A stretch of DNA of 64,000 nt from Microbacterium sp. APC 3901 (lineage in GTDB: Bacteria; Actinomycetota; Actinomycetes; Actinomycetales; Microbacteriaceae), in the NCBI RefSeq assembly GCF_030407765.1, contig NZ_JASDCU010000012.1, positions 86,007 to 150,006 on the forward strand, written 5' to 3'. Position numbers and translations under genes: made by a program. Of this stretch, positions 8,128 to 15,863 are shown in pieces. How positions within the stretch are numbered: the first letter of the stretch is position 1; the number at the start of each line of letters is the position of its first letter. A model generated the notes under the pieces. That model was given only the letters and a program-made list of their open reading frames with translations, was not told where the DNA came from and ran no database searches.

Positions 8128-9425
8128 CGCGGCGGCCCTGGGTCGTCGGCAACCGGTGGGACACGCTCGACGGAGTCGACCCCGAGACCCTGCCGAAGGT
8201 GTCGGTGATCGTCGCTCATTACGAGCAGCCCGCCGAGCTCGCGCGGACGCTGTCCGCCCTGTCGATGCAGGACTATCCGCCCGAGCTTCTCGAGATCGTG
8301 GTCGCCGACGACGGTTCCTCGGGCGACATCCGCGTGCCGCACGGGGTGATCCTCGTGCGACAGGAGGACCGCGGTTTCCGTCTCGCGGCCGTGCGCAATC
8401 TCGGCGTGCGTGCGAGCAGTGGCGACGTGCTCTGCTTCCTCGATGCCGACACAGCCCCTGAACCGGGGTACGTACGCGCGCTCACCCGTCTTCCCGCCCT
8501 GCTTCCCGAGGCCGTCACGGTCGGACGCCGCCGGCACGCCGAATTCTCGGGCATCGCTCCGGAGGTGCCGGTGCTCGAGGCTGTGGTCGACCGTGAACTC
8601 CCCGAGCCGGCGTGGCTCGCGCAGGAGTACGCCCGGAGCCGCGATCTGCTCGACGCGGACGACCGGTCATATCGGTTCGTCATCGGTGCGGTGATCGCCT
8701 GCTCCCGCCGGCTGTTCGACGAGACCGGCGGGTTCGACGAGTCCTTCTCGGCCTATGGCGGCGAGGACTGGGAGTGGGCTCATCGGATGTGGCAGGCGGG
8801 CGCCGTGCTGGCCCACGTGCCGACAGCCGTGGCCTGGCACGACGGACCGGAGTGGGCTGAGCGCAGCAGTTCGGGACTCGAGCGCGCGAACGCCCAGACG
8901 CTGAGGCTCGTCTCGTCGATTCCGGTCGGCGGGTCCGCCCCGCGAGGCCTGCTGCCAGACCCGCCCGACCTCGTCGTTCGACTGCGCGGAGCGCACACCC
9001 CGGAAGCCCTGTTCGTCTCGGTGGATTCGATCCTCGCCGCGTTTCCCCGGGCGCGGGTGATGCTTGATGCGACGATCTCGGCATTCGCGGGGGACCCGCG
9101 CGTGGTGGTCGGCGACGAGCAGTCGGACGCCCGGGTGATCTGGGAGCTCGACCGACCGGTCGTGGTGCTCGAGTCGGCCTGGGCCGTGGAGTGCGTCGCG
9201 GGCCTCGGCACGGGTGATGTCGGCACGGTCGATCTCGTCGATGCCGACGGCTCGTCGCTGGGCGTGCTGCGTTCGCGGCGAGCGATGCGTCGAGTCGCCC
9301 GATGGGGCACGACCGAGGGCTTCGAGACCCGGACGATCGCCGCGAACGGGGTGCATCTCCTGCGCCCGGACCCGCGGGTGGAGGCCTGGGTCGGCGGATG
9401 GGGCGCGCGCGATCAGTTCTGCTGA
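8124..9425 (+). CDS. Family 2 glycosyltransferase with Glyco_transf_7C motif and extra C-terminal domain
   Basis: 433 residues starting at the GTG (8124) that overlaps the preceding TGA. KVSVIVAHYEQPAELARTL, VVADDGSSGD (about 59-68) and FLDADTAPEPGY (DAD at 107-109) are the GT2 signature; GGFDESFSAYGGEDWEWAHRM is the acceptor-side 7C motif. Beyond about residue 280 is a roughly 150-residue region (LVVRLRGAHTPEALFVSVDSILAAFP onward) with no recognised domain, making it longer than simple GT2 enzymes. Last gene of the plus-strand glycan operon. No membrane helices. Confidence 0.85.
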   Translation: MTRRPWVVGNRWDTLDGVDPETLPKVSVIVAHYEQPAELARTLSALSMQDYPPELLEIVVADDGSSGDIRVPHGVILVRQEDRGFRLAAVRNLGVRASSGDVLCFLDADTAPEPGYVRALTRLPALLPEAVTVGRRRHAEFSGIAPEVPVLEAVVDRELPEPAWLAQEYARSRDLLDADDRSYRFVIGAVIACSRRLFDETGGFDESFSAYGGEDWEWAHRMWQAGAVLAHVPTAVAWHDGPEWAERSSSGLERANAQTLRLVSSIPVGGSAPRGLLPDPPDLVVRLRGAHTPEALFVSVDSILAAFPRARVMLDATISAFAGDPRVVVGDEQSDARVIWELDRPVVVLESAWAVECVAGLGTGDVGTVDLVDADGSSLGVLRSRRAMRRVARWGTTEGFETRTIAANGVHLLRPDPRVEAWVGGWGARDQFC

Positions 9426-9440
9426 GCGTACAGTTCTCGT

Positions 9441-9734
9441 ATGGGGAAATTGGAGTACAACAGCTCGCGGCCGGCGATCGAGATCGAGGACGCGGTCTTG
9501 GCGCACGTGAAGATCGTGATCGGCACCAAGCTGCGTCGCAACGAGAGCTTCATGATGACCTGGCTGTCGAAGCCTGAAGCGACCTCCGGACGCCTGACCA
9601 TCTGGGTGCACCCTGCGATCCCGCTGGTGTTCGAGTTCGACCTTCCCGCCGTGCAGCCGATCGACCCTGCGCGCGTCGCTCACATGATGGACCAGCTGAA
9701 CTCGCGGGGCGAACTCGTGCTCGACCAGCTCTGA
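9441..9734 (+). CDS. DUF7882-type small protein
   Basis: 97 residues, starts MGKLEYNSSRP. It matches the protein at 25185-25529: MGKL-x-Y, the I-ED-x-x-L-x-H strand, KLRR-x-E-x-F, a TW, then GR-x-T-x-WVH and LVF. Such proteins are common in Microbacteriaceae and are sometimes mislabelled ATP-dependent DNA ligase, although no ligase motif (KxDG) is present. Function unknown; the domain label is from memory. It lies 15 bp after the glycosyltransferase operon, so it could be co-transcribed. Confidence 0.75.
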   Translation: MGKLEYNSSRPAIEIEDAVLAHVKIVIGTKLRRNESFMMTWLSKPEATSGRLTIWVHPAIPLVFEFDLPAVQPIDPARVAHMMDQLNSRGELVLDQL

Positions 9735-9760
9735 GCCGGCCGGCGCCTGACCGCCCCGGG

Positions 9761-10042
9761 TCAGAGCAGGTCGTAGTGTCCGCCGTAGGGGAATTCGACG
9801 TCTCCTGTGTCGCGGGCGTCGAAGAGCACCGTCGCCCTGGCGATGGACACCTGTGAACGGGGCGTGACCAGAAGGCTCACCTGACGGTTTCCGACCACGA
9901 CGAAGTCGACGAAAGTGCCGGCCGTGGTGATCGCTTCTTCGATGCGGCGTTTCAGCTCGTCGAGATCCTGGTCCTGAGCGAGCAGATAGGTCACCCCGTC
10001 AGCCCGGATCTCCGTCTGCAACATCGTCTTCTGTTCTGCCAT
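9761..10042 (-). CDS. Small protein of unknown function, paralogue of the 1242-1493 protein
   Basis: 93 residues from ATG 10040-10042. A central helix with charged heptads (LDELKRRIEEAITTAG) sits between predicted beta strands. It aligns with the 83-residue protein at 1242-1493 over most of its length. Convergent to the DUF7882-type gene and divergent from the gene at 10151 across about 110 bp. No domain recognised and no signal peptide. Function unknown. Confidence 0.7.
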   Translation of the reverse strand: MAEQKTMLQTEIRADGVTYLLAQDQDLDELKRRIEEAITTAGTFVDFVVVGNRQVSLLVTPRSQVSIARATVLFDARDTGDVEFPYGGHYDLL

Positions 10043-10150
10043 GCACTCCACACTACGAGGCACGCGGTCTGTATTCGCACATCGCTATCAGTCTCACCAC
10101 ACCGGGGCAAGGGGCGGACGGATCGGCGGGAACTGCTCTAGAACGGGATC

Positions 10151-10477
10151 ATGCAGACGATCATCTACGGCGGAGACGCCTACCTCACGGGGGACGACAT
10201 CGCGGATGCGCTGCTGGCATACGGGCGTGCACTGGGTGAAGAAGTGCGCGCGGAGCTCGTGGAGATACCGGTGCAGGAGCCGGACGGCGCGGTCATCAGG
10301 GCGAAGTTCCTGATCGGCCCCGCCAGCCAGATCGTGGCCAAGGAAGCGCCCGGCCGGGGCCCAGAACTCGAAGACCCCGAGCTGGTCGATCGTCTGCGCA
10401 CGCTCACTCGCGGTGTGGAATCGCCCACGGCCGCTCCCGTGGACATGCCGGACGACAGCGCCTACGACCTCGGCTAG
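10151..10477 (+). CDS. Small protein of unknown function, paralogue of the 14384-14740 protein
   Basis: 108 residues. The N-terminal half shares the pattern M-x-x-I-x-Y-x-G, T-x-DD-x-AD-x-L, then A-x-x-VEIP and an LIG strand with the 118-residue protein at 14384. The C-terminal half is acidic and probably disordered. The DD-x-AD segment followed by a helix hints at a small ligand- or protein-binding domain, but no known family is recognised. It sits between another small orphan gene and dinB. Confidence 0.7.
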   Translation: MQTIIYGGDAYLTGDDIADALLAYGRALGEEVRAELVEIPVQEPDGAVIRAKFLIGPASQIVAKEAPGRGPELEDPELVDRLRTLTRGVESPTAAPVDMPDDSAYDLG

Positions 10478-10514
10478 AGTCGCGCTGCCGTCGCACGCGC
10501 GACGCTCGCATCGG

Positions 10515-11711
10515 TCACTCGTGTTCGGGCAGGATCGGGCTGGACCAACCCGGATCACGGCCCATCTGCGCCGCACGCGAGACCGACATCGCCCCGAACC
10601 GGTCGCGCAGGGTGTCGAGCACCGTGTCGAGCCGCTGTTCGTCGCCCCAGTCGATCGGCAGCTCGGGCTGCATGCGGTCTGCATGATCGAGGTGCGACAG
10701 CGACAGCCCGATCAGGGTGATGCCGCGCTCGTCGATCTCGGGGAGCGCGGTGGCGAGCAGCGCTCGAGCCACCGTGAGCAGGATCGCGGTGCGATCGGTG
10801 GCGGACCCGAGGGTGCGTGATCGCGTGGCCTTCGCGAAGTCGCCGAAGCGCAGCCGCAGCACCACCGAGCGGCATACCCGATCACCGTCGCGCAGTCGTC
10901 GCGCGAGTCGGTCGACGATCTGCGTCAGGATGAGATCGAGCTCCTCGGCCGAGCGTGGGCCCCGGCCGAGGGCGCGCTGCGAGCCGATGGATCCGCGGCG
11001 CTTGGTCGTGTCGACCGGACGCGGATCCCGCAGGCGGGCGAGGGCGTGCAGGTGCGCGCCGACGGCCTTGCCCAGCATCCGCTCGGCGGTGGCGGACTCG
11101 AGCTCGGCCAGCTGGCCGACGGTGCGGATGCCGTAGCGCTGCAGTTTCTCAGCCGTGACGGCGCCCACGCCCCACAGTCGCTCGACCGGCAGGGGGAGCA
11201 GGAACTCCTCTTCGCGCTCGGGTTCGACCACGAGCAGACCGTCTGGCTTGCTGACGGCGCTCGCGACCTTCGCGAGGAACTTCGTGCGCGCGACGCCGAC
11301 CGAGATGGCCAGCCCGACCTCCGCGCGGATGCGTTCGCGCAGGCGCACGCCGACCTCCTCGGGCGTGCCGACGATGCGCCGGAGACCCCCGACCTCGAGG
11401 AAGGCCTCATCGATCGAGAGCCCCTCGACGAGCGGCGTCGTGTCGCGGAAGATCGCGAACACGTCTTTGCTCGCGGCCGAGTAGGCCTCCATCCGCGGTG
11501 GCACGACGATCGCATCGGGACAGAGCTCGAGGGCCTGTCGGCCGCCCATGGCCGTGCGCACCCCGCGGGCCTTGGCCTCGTAGCTCGCAGCCAGCACGAC
11601 CCCGCCGCCCACGATGACCGGCCTGCCGCGCAGCGCCGGGGCATCGCGCTGCTCGACCGATGCATAGAACGCGTCGAGGTCGGCATGCAGCACGGTCGCT
11701 TCGCCCCGCAT
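10515..11711 (-). CDS. dinB: DNA polymerase IV (Y-family)
   Basis: 398 residues. The palm motifs are intact: VLHADLDAFYASVE (D11) and LSIDEAFLEV (D101, E102), the metal ligands of translesion polymerases. IGIP-like helix-hairpin-helix segments (VERLWGVGAVTAEKLQRYGIRTVGQLAEL) and the little-finger domain follow. Start taken at the ATG directly before the conserved GEATVLHADLD; a longer frame upstream adds a basic segment. No canonical beta-clamp motif is evident at the C terminus (SPILPEHE). Role: error-prone synthesis across lesions. I see no obvious LexA box immediately upstream. Confidence 0.95.
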   Translation of the reverse strand: MRGEATVLHADLDAFYASVEQRDAPALRGRPVIVGGGVVLAASYEAKARGVRTAMGGRQALELCPDAIVVPPRMEAYSAASKDVFAIFRDTTPLVEGLSIDEAFLEVGGLRRIVGTPEEVGVRLRERIRAEVGLAISVGVARTKFLAKVASAVSKPDGLLVVEPEREEEFLLPLPVERLWGVGAVTAEKLQRYGIRTVGQLAELESATAERMLGKAVGAHLHALARLRDPRPVDTTKRRGSIGSQRALGRGPRSAEELDLILTQIVDRLARRLRDGDRVCRSVVLRLRFGDFAKATRSRTLGSATDRTAILLTVARALLATALPEIDERGITLIGLSLSHLDHADRMQPELPIDWGDEQRLDTVLDTLRDRFGAMSVSRAAQMGRDPGWSSPILPEHE

Positions 11712-11761
11712 CCTGTTCTCCCGTCGACGTGCAGATCGTCGCACGCACCGGGGACATCGGC

Positions 11762-12424
11762 TCAGGCGGCGACGAGGCGCGAGGAGAAGGCGCGGATGCG
11801 CTGGACGAGAGTGTCGAACGCGGCGTCGAAGGCGGCGGGAGTGCCGATGCGGGCGGGATCGCGGATCGACCAGTGCAGATCGTCGCTGGCGTGGAGCCGC
11901 TCATGGGCGTCGTCGCACACGGTGATGACCAGGTCGCCGTCGGTGCGTACCTCGTCGATGTGGCGGGGCGGCTGCACGGGGTCGATGACGAGCCCGTGCC
12001 GAGCGGCCGCCGCGGTGGCCTCGGGATTCACCGTCTCAGCCGGTCTGGTGCCTGCCGAGGCGACCGCCACCTGGCTCGTGTCGCGCCAGATCGCCTCGGC
12101 CAGCTGCGACCGGGCGGAGTTCGCGGTGCAGACGAACAGCACACGGCGAGGCGGGGCGACGCTGGGCGGCGCGAGCGTGTCGAACACCTCGGGCCGCAGA
12201 CCGATGTAGCTGCGTCGACGGTCGAATTCCGAGCGGGTGCGCGCGACGATCTGCGCGGACTCCAGCACTCCGAGATGGTGCGCGATCAGGTTCGACCGGA
12301 GGTCGAGAGCCGACCCGATCTCGGAGGAGGACAGATCACCGAGCGTGAGCAGATCGACGATCCGCAGGCGCGTCTGATCGGCGAGTGCGGCGAAGATGCC
12401 GGCGCGGCGTTCGAGATCGGTCAT
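11762..12424 (-). CDS. ArsR-type HTH fused to low-molecular-weight tyrosine phosphatase/arsenate reductase domain
   Basis: 220 residues with two domains. Residues 1-85 are an ArsR-like winged helix (FAALADQTRLRIVDLL, LSSSEIGSALDL, IAHHLGVLESAQIV). Residues 93-220 are an LMW-PTPase/ArsC domain with the P-loop C99-TANSA-R105-S106 and a late DP motif (RDPARIGTP). Such fusions are known in actinobacteria and are thought to couple arsenate reduction or phosphatase activity with regulation. No arsenite-responsive cysteine pair is visible in the HTH part, and no arsB or acr3 gene lies nearby. ATG at 12424 is preferred because AUGGGAA precedes it; 12433 is possible. Confidence 0.85.
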   Translation of the reverse strand: MTDLERRAGIFAALADQTRLRIVDLLTLGDLSSSEIGSALDLRSNLIAHHLGVLESAQIVARTRSEFDRRRSYIGLRPEVFDTLAPPSVAPPRRVLFVCTANSARSQLAEAIWRDTSQVAVASAGTRPAETVNPEATAAAARHGLVIDPVQPPRHIDEVRTDGDLVITVCDDAHERLHASDDLHWSIRDPARIGTPAAFDAAFDTLVQRIRAFSSRLVAA

Positions 12425-12467
12425 CGTTCCCATCCATATCACGGCACGGCAGGTGTGTCCATGGCCA

Positions 12468-12495
12468 TTGACTCAATCTCTGCTGACCCTATTCT
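12468..12495 (+). promoter_or_regulatory. Putative sigma-70-type promoter for the 12541-14292 operon
   Basis: TTGACT (12468-12473), a 16-bp spacer and TATTCT (12490-12495), about 45 bp before the ATG of the DUF6458 gene. This is a good match for a housekeeping promoter in a locally AT-richer stretch. Confidence 0.5.
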
Positions 12496-12540
12496 TGTCG
12501 TCGCGAGTCCGCGAACGCGGGCCCGGAGAGGAATGGACAT

Positions 12541-12801
12541 ATGGGTATCGGAAGCGGCATCGCGCTCTTCGTCATCGGAGCGATCCTCGTCTTCGCACTC
12601 AACATCGACACCGGCGGGTACGTCGACCTCGACCTGATCGGCTACATCCTCATGGGTGCCGGAGTCGTCGTCTTCCTGATCAGCCTCGTCCTCACGATGC
12701 GCAGTCGCCGCACCGAGACCGTCGACCGCACCGCCGTCGACCCGGCGACCGGCGACCGCGTGACCCGTCGCAGCATGCGCGACAACGAACCCCTCGCCTG
12801 A
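12541..12801 (+). CDS. DUF6458-family small membrane protein
   Basis: 86 residues with two transmembrane helices (about 4-20 and 30-52) separated by the short polar loop NIDTGGYVDLDLIGYILMGAG, which is the signature of the DUF6458 family in Actinobacteria. A basic cytoplasmic tail (MRSRRTETVDRTAVDPATG) follows. First gene of a run with the PAP2 phosphatase 7 bp downstream. Function unknown in the family. Confidence 0.85.
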   Translation: MGIGSGIALFVIGAILVFALNIDTGGYVDLDLIGYILMGAGVVVFLISLVLTMRSRRTETVDRTAVDPATGDRVTRRSMRDNEPLA

Positions 12802-12808
12802 TCTCGGC

Positions 12809-13483
12809 ATGACCGAGGTGCAGCGCGGCACCGGCGCGATCGTCGTCGGTGCCGCAGCGACCCTCGCGTTCGTCGTGCTGCGAGCCGTGGTGGCCCTCGG
12901 CGGTCACGAGCCGCTCGTCGTCGACGTCTGGTGGAACGAGCTGATGGTCGCACTCACTGATGACGCCTGGCTCGTCGTGGCCTGGGTGCCCGCGGTCGTG
13001 GGCGGCACGATCGGCATGATCGTCATCGGCGTTCTGCTGATCGCCGCATTCCTCTGGCGCGGACGCCGGGGGGATGCCGTGACACTGGCGATCGCGATGG
13101 TCACCGTCGTCGCGATCGGAGCGACGATGGCTGCGGTGATCGGCCGCACCCGCCCCGCCGACTCGCTCGCAGAGAGCGTCGCGACCTCCTTCCCGTCGGG
13201 GCACACGGCTGTGGCCACGACCGTGGTGGTGATCCTCGGACTCGTGCTCCGACGCCGCTGGGTGTGGGTCGTCGGTGTCGTGTGGATCGCACTCATGATG
13301 TGGAGCCGCACCTACCTCCACGCCCACTGGCTCAGCGATGTGGTCGCGGGCATGCTCGAGGGCGTCGCCGTCGCCACATTCGTGTGGGCCTGCGTCCAGG
13401 CGACGCGTGCACGCCGCCTGGCTCGTGACCGCAGAACCTCAGACATCTCCGAAGAACCGATCGAAAGCACTGTGACTCCATGA
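12809..13483 (+). CDS. PAP2-family membrane phosphatase
   Basis: 224 residues with about six membrane helices. The phosphatase motifs are RTRP (113-116), PSGH (129-132) and SRTYLHAHW (166-174), giving the catalytic His and the R-x5-H-x3-D tripartite site (HWLSD). The lysine expected seven residues before the RP arginine in motif C1 is replaced by alanine, which is unusual. Likely hydrolyses a lipid phosphate such as phosphatidic acid or undecaprenyl diphosphate at the outer membrane face. The start follows the preceding gene by 7 bp and its TGA overlaps the next ATG. Confidence 0.85.
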   Translation: MTEVQRGTGAIVVGAAATLAFVVLRAVVALGGHEPLVVDVWWNELMVALTDDAWLVVAWVPAVVGGTIGMIVIGVLLIAAFLWRGRRGDAVTLAIAMVTVVAIGATMAAVIGRTRPADSLAESVATSFPSGHTAVATTVVVILGLVLRRRWVWVVGVVWIALMMWSRTYLHAHWLSDVVAGMLEGVAVATFVWACVQATRARRLARDRRTSDISEEPIESTVTP

Positions 13484-14292
13484 ACACTCGCGACTCGGCC
13501 GCCTCCACCGCGAGGGCCGCTCAGGACTCGACCGCCTTCCGCGTGCTCGCTCGCGTCGGCTATGTCGTGCTGGGCATCCTGCACATCCTCATCGGCGGGA
13601 TCGCGATCTCGATCGCCACGGGCGGGGGCGGCGAGAACGCCGACCAGGGTGGTGCCCTGCAGCAGATCCAGGAGTCTCCGGCCGGCGTGTTCCTGCTCTG
13701 GCTGATCGTGCTCGGCCTGTTCGCACTCGCGATCTGGCAGATCGCCGAGGCCGTCGTCGAACGTGATCCCGATGCGAAGAAGATGTGGGCGCACAGGGCG
13801 AAGTTCGTGGGCACCGCCGTCGCCTACCTGGCGATCGGCGCGACGGCTCTGGTCTATGCACTCGGCGGCCAGTCGCAGTCGTCCGAATCGTCGCAGTCCT
13901 TCAGCGCGAAGCTGCTGGCGGCGCCGGCCGGCGTCGTGCTGCTCGTGCTGGTCGGGCTCGGCGTGGCCGCGGTCGGGATCGCCTTCATCGTGCGCGGAAT
14001 CACCCGGGCGTTCATGGAGCATCTCTCTGTGCCGTCGGCGAAGGCACGCTCGGGCATCACGGCGTTCGGTGTGGCCGGCTACGTCGCCAAGGGCATCGCG
14101 GTCGGGGTGGCGGGAGTGCTCTTCGTCATCGCGGCGCTGACCCACGACCCCGAGACCGCCGGCGGCTTGGACTCTGCGCTGCGCGCTCTGGCAGGGCTGC
14201 CGTTCGGAGCTGTCATCCTCTGGGTCGTCGGTGCCGGCCTCGCCCTCTACGGCCTGTTCTGCTTCGCCCGCGCGCGATACGCCCGGATGTGA
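13480..14292 (+). CDS. DUF1206-domain integral membrane protein
   Basis: 270 residues with six predicted helices arranged as three repeated two-helix units, each starting with a segment like RVGYVVLGILHILIGGIA, KFVGTAVAYLAIGATALVYAL or AFGVAGYVAKGIAVGVAGVLF. That threefold internal repeat is the DUF1206 pattern. A 4-bp overlap with the PAP2 gene places it in the same operon. Function unknown; membrane-associated by sequence. Confidence 0.88.
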   Translation: MNTRDSAASTARAAQDSTAFRVLARVGYVVLGILHILIGGIAISIATGGGGENADQGGALQQIQESPAGVFLLWLIVLGLFALAIWQIAEAVVERDPDAKKMWAHRAKFVGTAVAYLAIGATALVYALGGQSQSSESSQSFSAKLLAAPAGVVLLVLVGLGVAAVGIAFIVRGITRAFMEHLSVPSAKARSGITAFGVAGYVAKGIAVGVAGVLFVIAALTHDPETAGGLDSALRALAGLPFGAVILWVVGAGLALYGLFCFARARYARM

Positions 14293-14383
14293 GCGGACTC
14301 ATCCGGCTCCGTCGCACCTATCGAACCGCACCGGGTGACGCAACCCTGAAACGCGGATTCGTGAGCTCGGCGAGGATGGAGCC

Positions 14384-14740
14384 ATGAAGATCGTCTCGTA
14401 TGCAGGCCAGCAGCTGGTGACCACGGATGACGTGGCCGATTCCCTCGTGACCCTCGCGGCAGCAGTCGCGAAGGAGGGAGAGGCCGATGCGGTGGAGATC
14501 CCCATCCTCGTCGACGGCCGCGAGGACTGCGCCGATCTGGTGATCGGAGTCGGGAACGACCTGTTGGTCGGACCGCACGAGTTCGACGACGACGAGCCGG
14601 ACTTCAGTGAGCACGCGGCGAGGCTGCAGGCGCACCGCCTCTATCCGGACTCGCCGGATGCCGTCGATGACGACTCCGAGTCCGACTGGCACCTCGACGT
14701 GGACCTCGACATCGACCGGTCCTCCTCGATCCCGCACTGA
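14384..14740 (+). CDS. Small acidic protein, paralogue of the 10151-10477 protein
   Basis: 118 residues. The N-terminal 55 residues match the 10151 protein (I-x-Y-AG, TTDDVADSL, A-x-AVEIPI, LVIG). The C-terminal half is strongly acidic (DDDEPDFSEH; DDDSESDWHLDVDLDID) and probably unstructured. GAGGATGGAGCC precedes the ATG and supplies a ribosome-binding site. No family recognised. Function unknown. Confidence 0.7.
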   Translation: MKIVSYAGQQLVTTDDVADSLVTLAAAVAKEGEADAVEIPILVDGREDCADLVIGVGNDLLVGPHEFDDDEPDFSEHAARLQAHRLYPDSPDAVDDDSESDWHLDVDLDIDRSSSIPH

Positions 14741-14778
14741 TCGCCACCGCTCCTACGCAGGAGGAAGGGCGAGCCGTG

Positions 14779-15717
14779 CTATGGCCGGAGCGCCGGGAAG
14801 GTCCAACTTCCGTCGGCGATCTCCGCTCGCGGACGGTAGAGCCGCACGAGGTAGTTCCATCCGTCCGGGGTCGGAATGGCATTCGCCGTTCCCGCCGGCC
14901 AGTCACCGAAACGCACCGTGATCGAGCCGTCCGCATTCGGCTCGCCGGTGATGCTGTTGACCGTGTAGGCGCCGGCGTCGTTGGGCTCGAAGTAGCCCGC
15001 GGCGTTGTACACCGAGATGGACCAGAACCCGTCGACGGGCACATCTGCGACGGTGAGCTCGTATCGTCCGGGAGGCAGGCCGGGGTCGACGCCGATGTAC
15101 CTCGCCTCGCTGGTCGGCAGGCCGCCCCACCCGGCCGCCGTGCCGATGAGGTGTCGGATCGGGTCGGTCTCCTCGATCGAGCCGAACATGCGGTCGAACC
15201 CGGTGAGATGCCGAGCGAGAGTGAGCAGGGCATTGCGCGTGTCGTCGAAGGACGCGCGGTCGTAGTCAGGTGACACGAAGGGCGACGCGGATGCCGCGTT
15301 CAGGCCGAGCTGATCCTGCAGCGCAGCGACGGCCTCGAGGTCCGCAGCATCCTGAGGGTCGACGAGGATGCGCACGGCCAGCACGACGTAGGGGGAGCCG
15401 AAGTCCTCGACGGTCAGCGTGTGTTCTCCGGGGTCGTGGAACACGCGGTTGATGTGGTGATCCTGGTTGACGACCATCACCGAGAGGTAGCGGTCGCCGT
15501 GCGCAGGAATCGTGAAGCGGGCGCCGGCGGAGATGTCGACGACGGCGACGCTGTAGAGCGTGTCGCGGTTGAGGCGGATGACGGTCTGGCGATCGATCGC
15601 GGCGGGAGCCCTGTTGTGCAGGAACCGATTGACGCCGCCCGCGTCTCGCTGCAGGTCCTGGAGCATGCGATCGTTCTCGGCTCGGACGAAGTTGTCGGAG
15701 TTCACGATGATGGCCAT
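14779..15717 (-). CDS. DUF1254/DUF1214 domain protein
   Basis: 312 residues. The N-terminal half has VIRLNRDTLYSVAVVDISAGA, typical of DUF1254; the C-terminal half has YELTVADVPVDGFWSISVYNAAGYF and ITVRFGDWPAGTANAIPTPDGWNYLVRLYRP, typical of DUF1214. The two domains usually occur together in secreted or cytoplasmic proteins of unknown function, sometimes proposed to be lipid- or metabolite-associated. No signal peptide is visible here. Divergent from the MFS exporter; start ATG 15715-15717. Confidence 0.88.
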   Translation of the reverse strand: MAIIVNSDNFVRAENDRMLQDLQRDAGGVNRFLHNRAPAAIDRQTVIRLNRDTLYSVAVVDISAGARFTIPAHGDRYLSVMVVNQDHHINRVFHDPGEHTLTVEDFGSPYVVLAVRILVDPQDAADLEAVAALQDQLGLNAASASPFVSPDYDRASFDDTRNALLTLARHLTGFDRMFGSIEETDPIRHLIGTAAGWGGLPTSEARYIGVDPGLPPGRYELTVADVPVDGFWSISVYNAAGYFEPNDAGAYTVNSITGEPNADGSITVRFGDWPAGTANAIPTPDGWNYLVRLYRPRAEIADGSWTFPALRP

Positions 15718-15795
15718 GCCCGATGCTCACACATCTGCATCGTCGCGCACCACCCCTGAAAGCGAGGCTCCGACAATGGTTGCTCCCGGTCTACA

Positions 15796-15840
15796 GTTGC
15801 ACTTTCGCAACCAATAGGCGTATAGTTGACTCTTATCAAC
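15796..15840 (+). promoter_or_regulatory. Promoter of the MFS-marR operon with two overlapping inverted-repeat operators
   Basis: -35 TTGCAC (15797-15802), 18-bp spacer, -10 TATAGT (15821-15826). Two 16-bp inverted repeats overlie these boxes: GTTGC-N6-GCAAC at 15796-15811 covers the -35, and GTTGA-N6-TCAAC at 15825-15840 starts in the -10. Centres are 29 bp apart. Size and position suit a MarR-family dimer; the MarR gene at 17584 ends the same operon, so autorepression is the obvious model. Confidence 0.6.
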
Positions 15841-15863
15841 TTTCTACACAGGAGCACTCCACT

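Noticed and set aside
9441..9734. ATP-dependent DNA ligase
   Set aside because: Homologues are sometimes so labelled, but the 97-residue protein lacks the KxDG adenylation motif and every other ligase motif.
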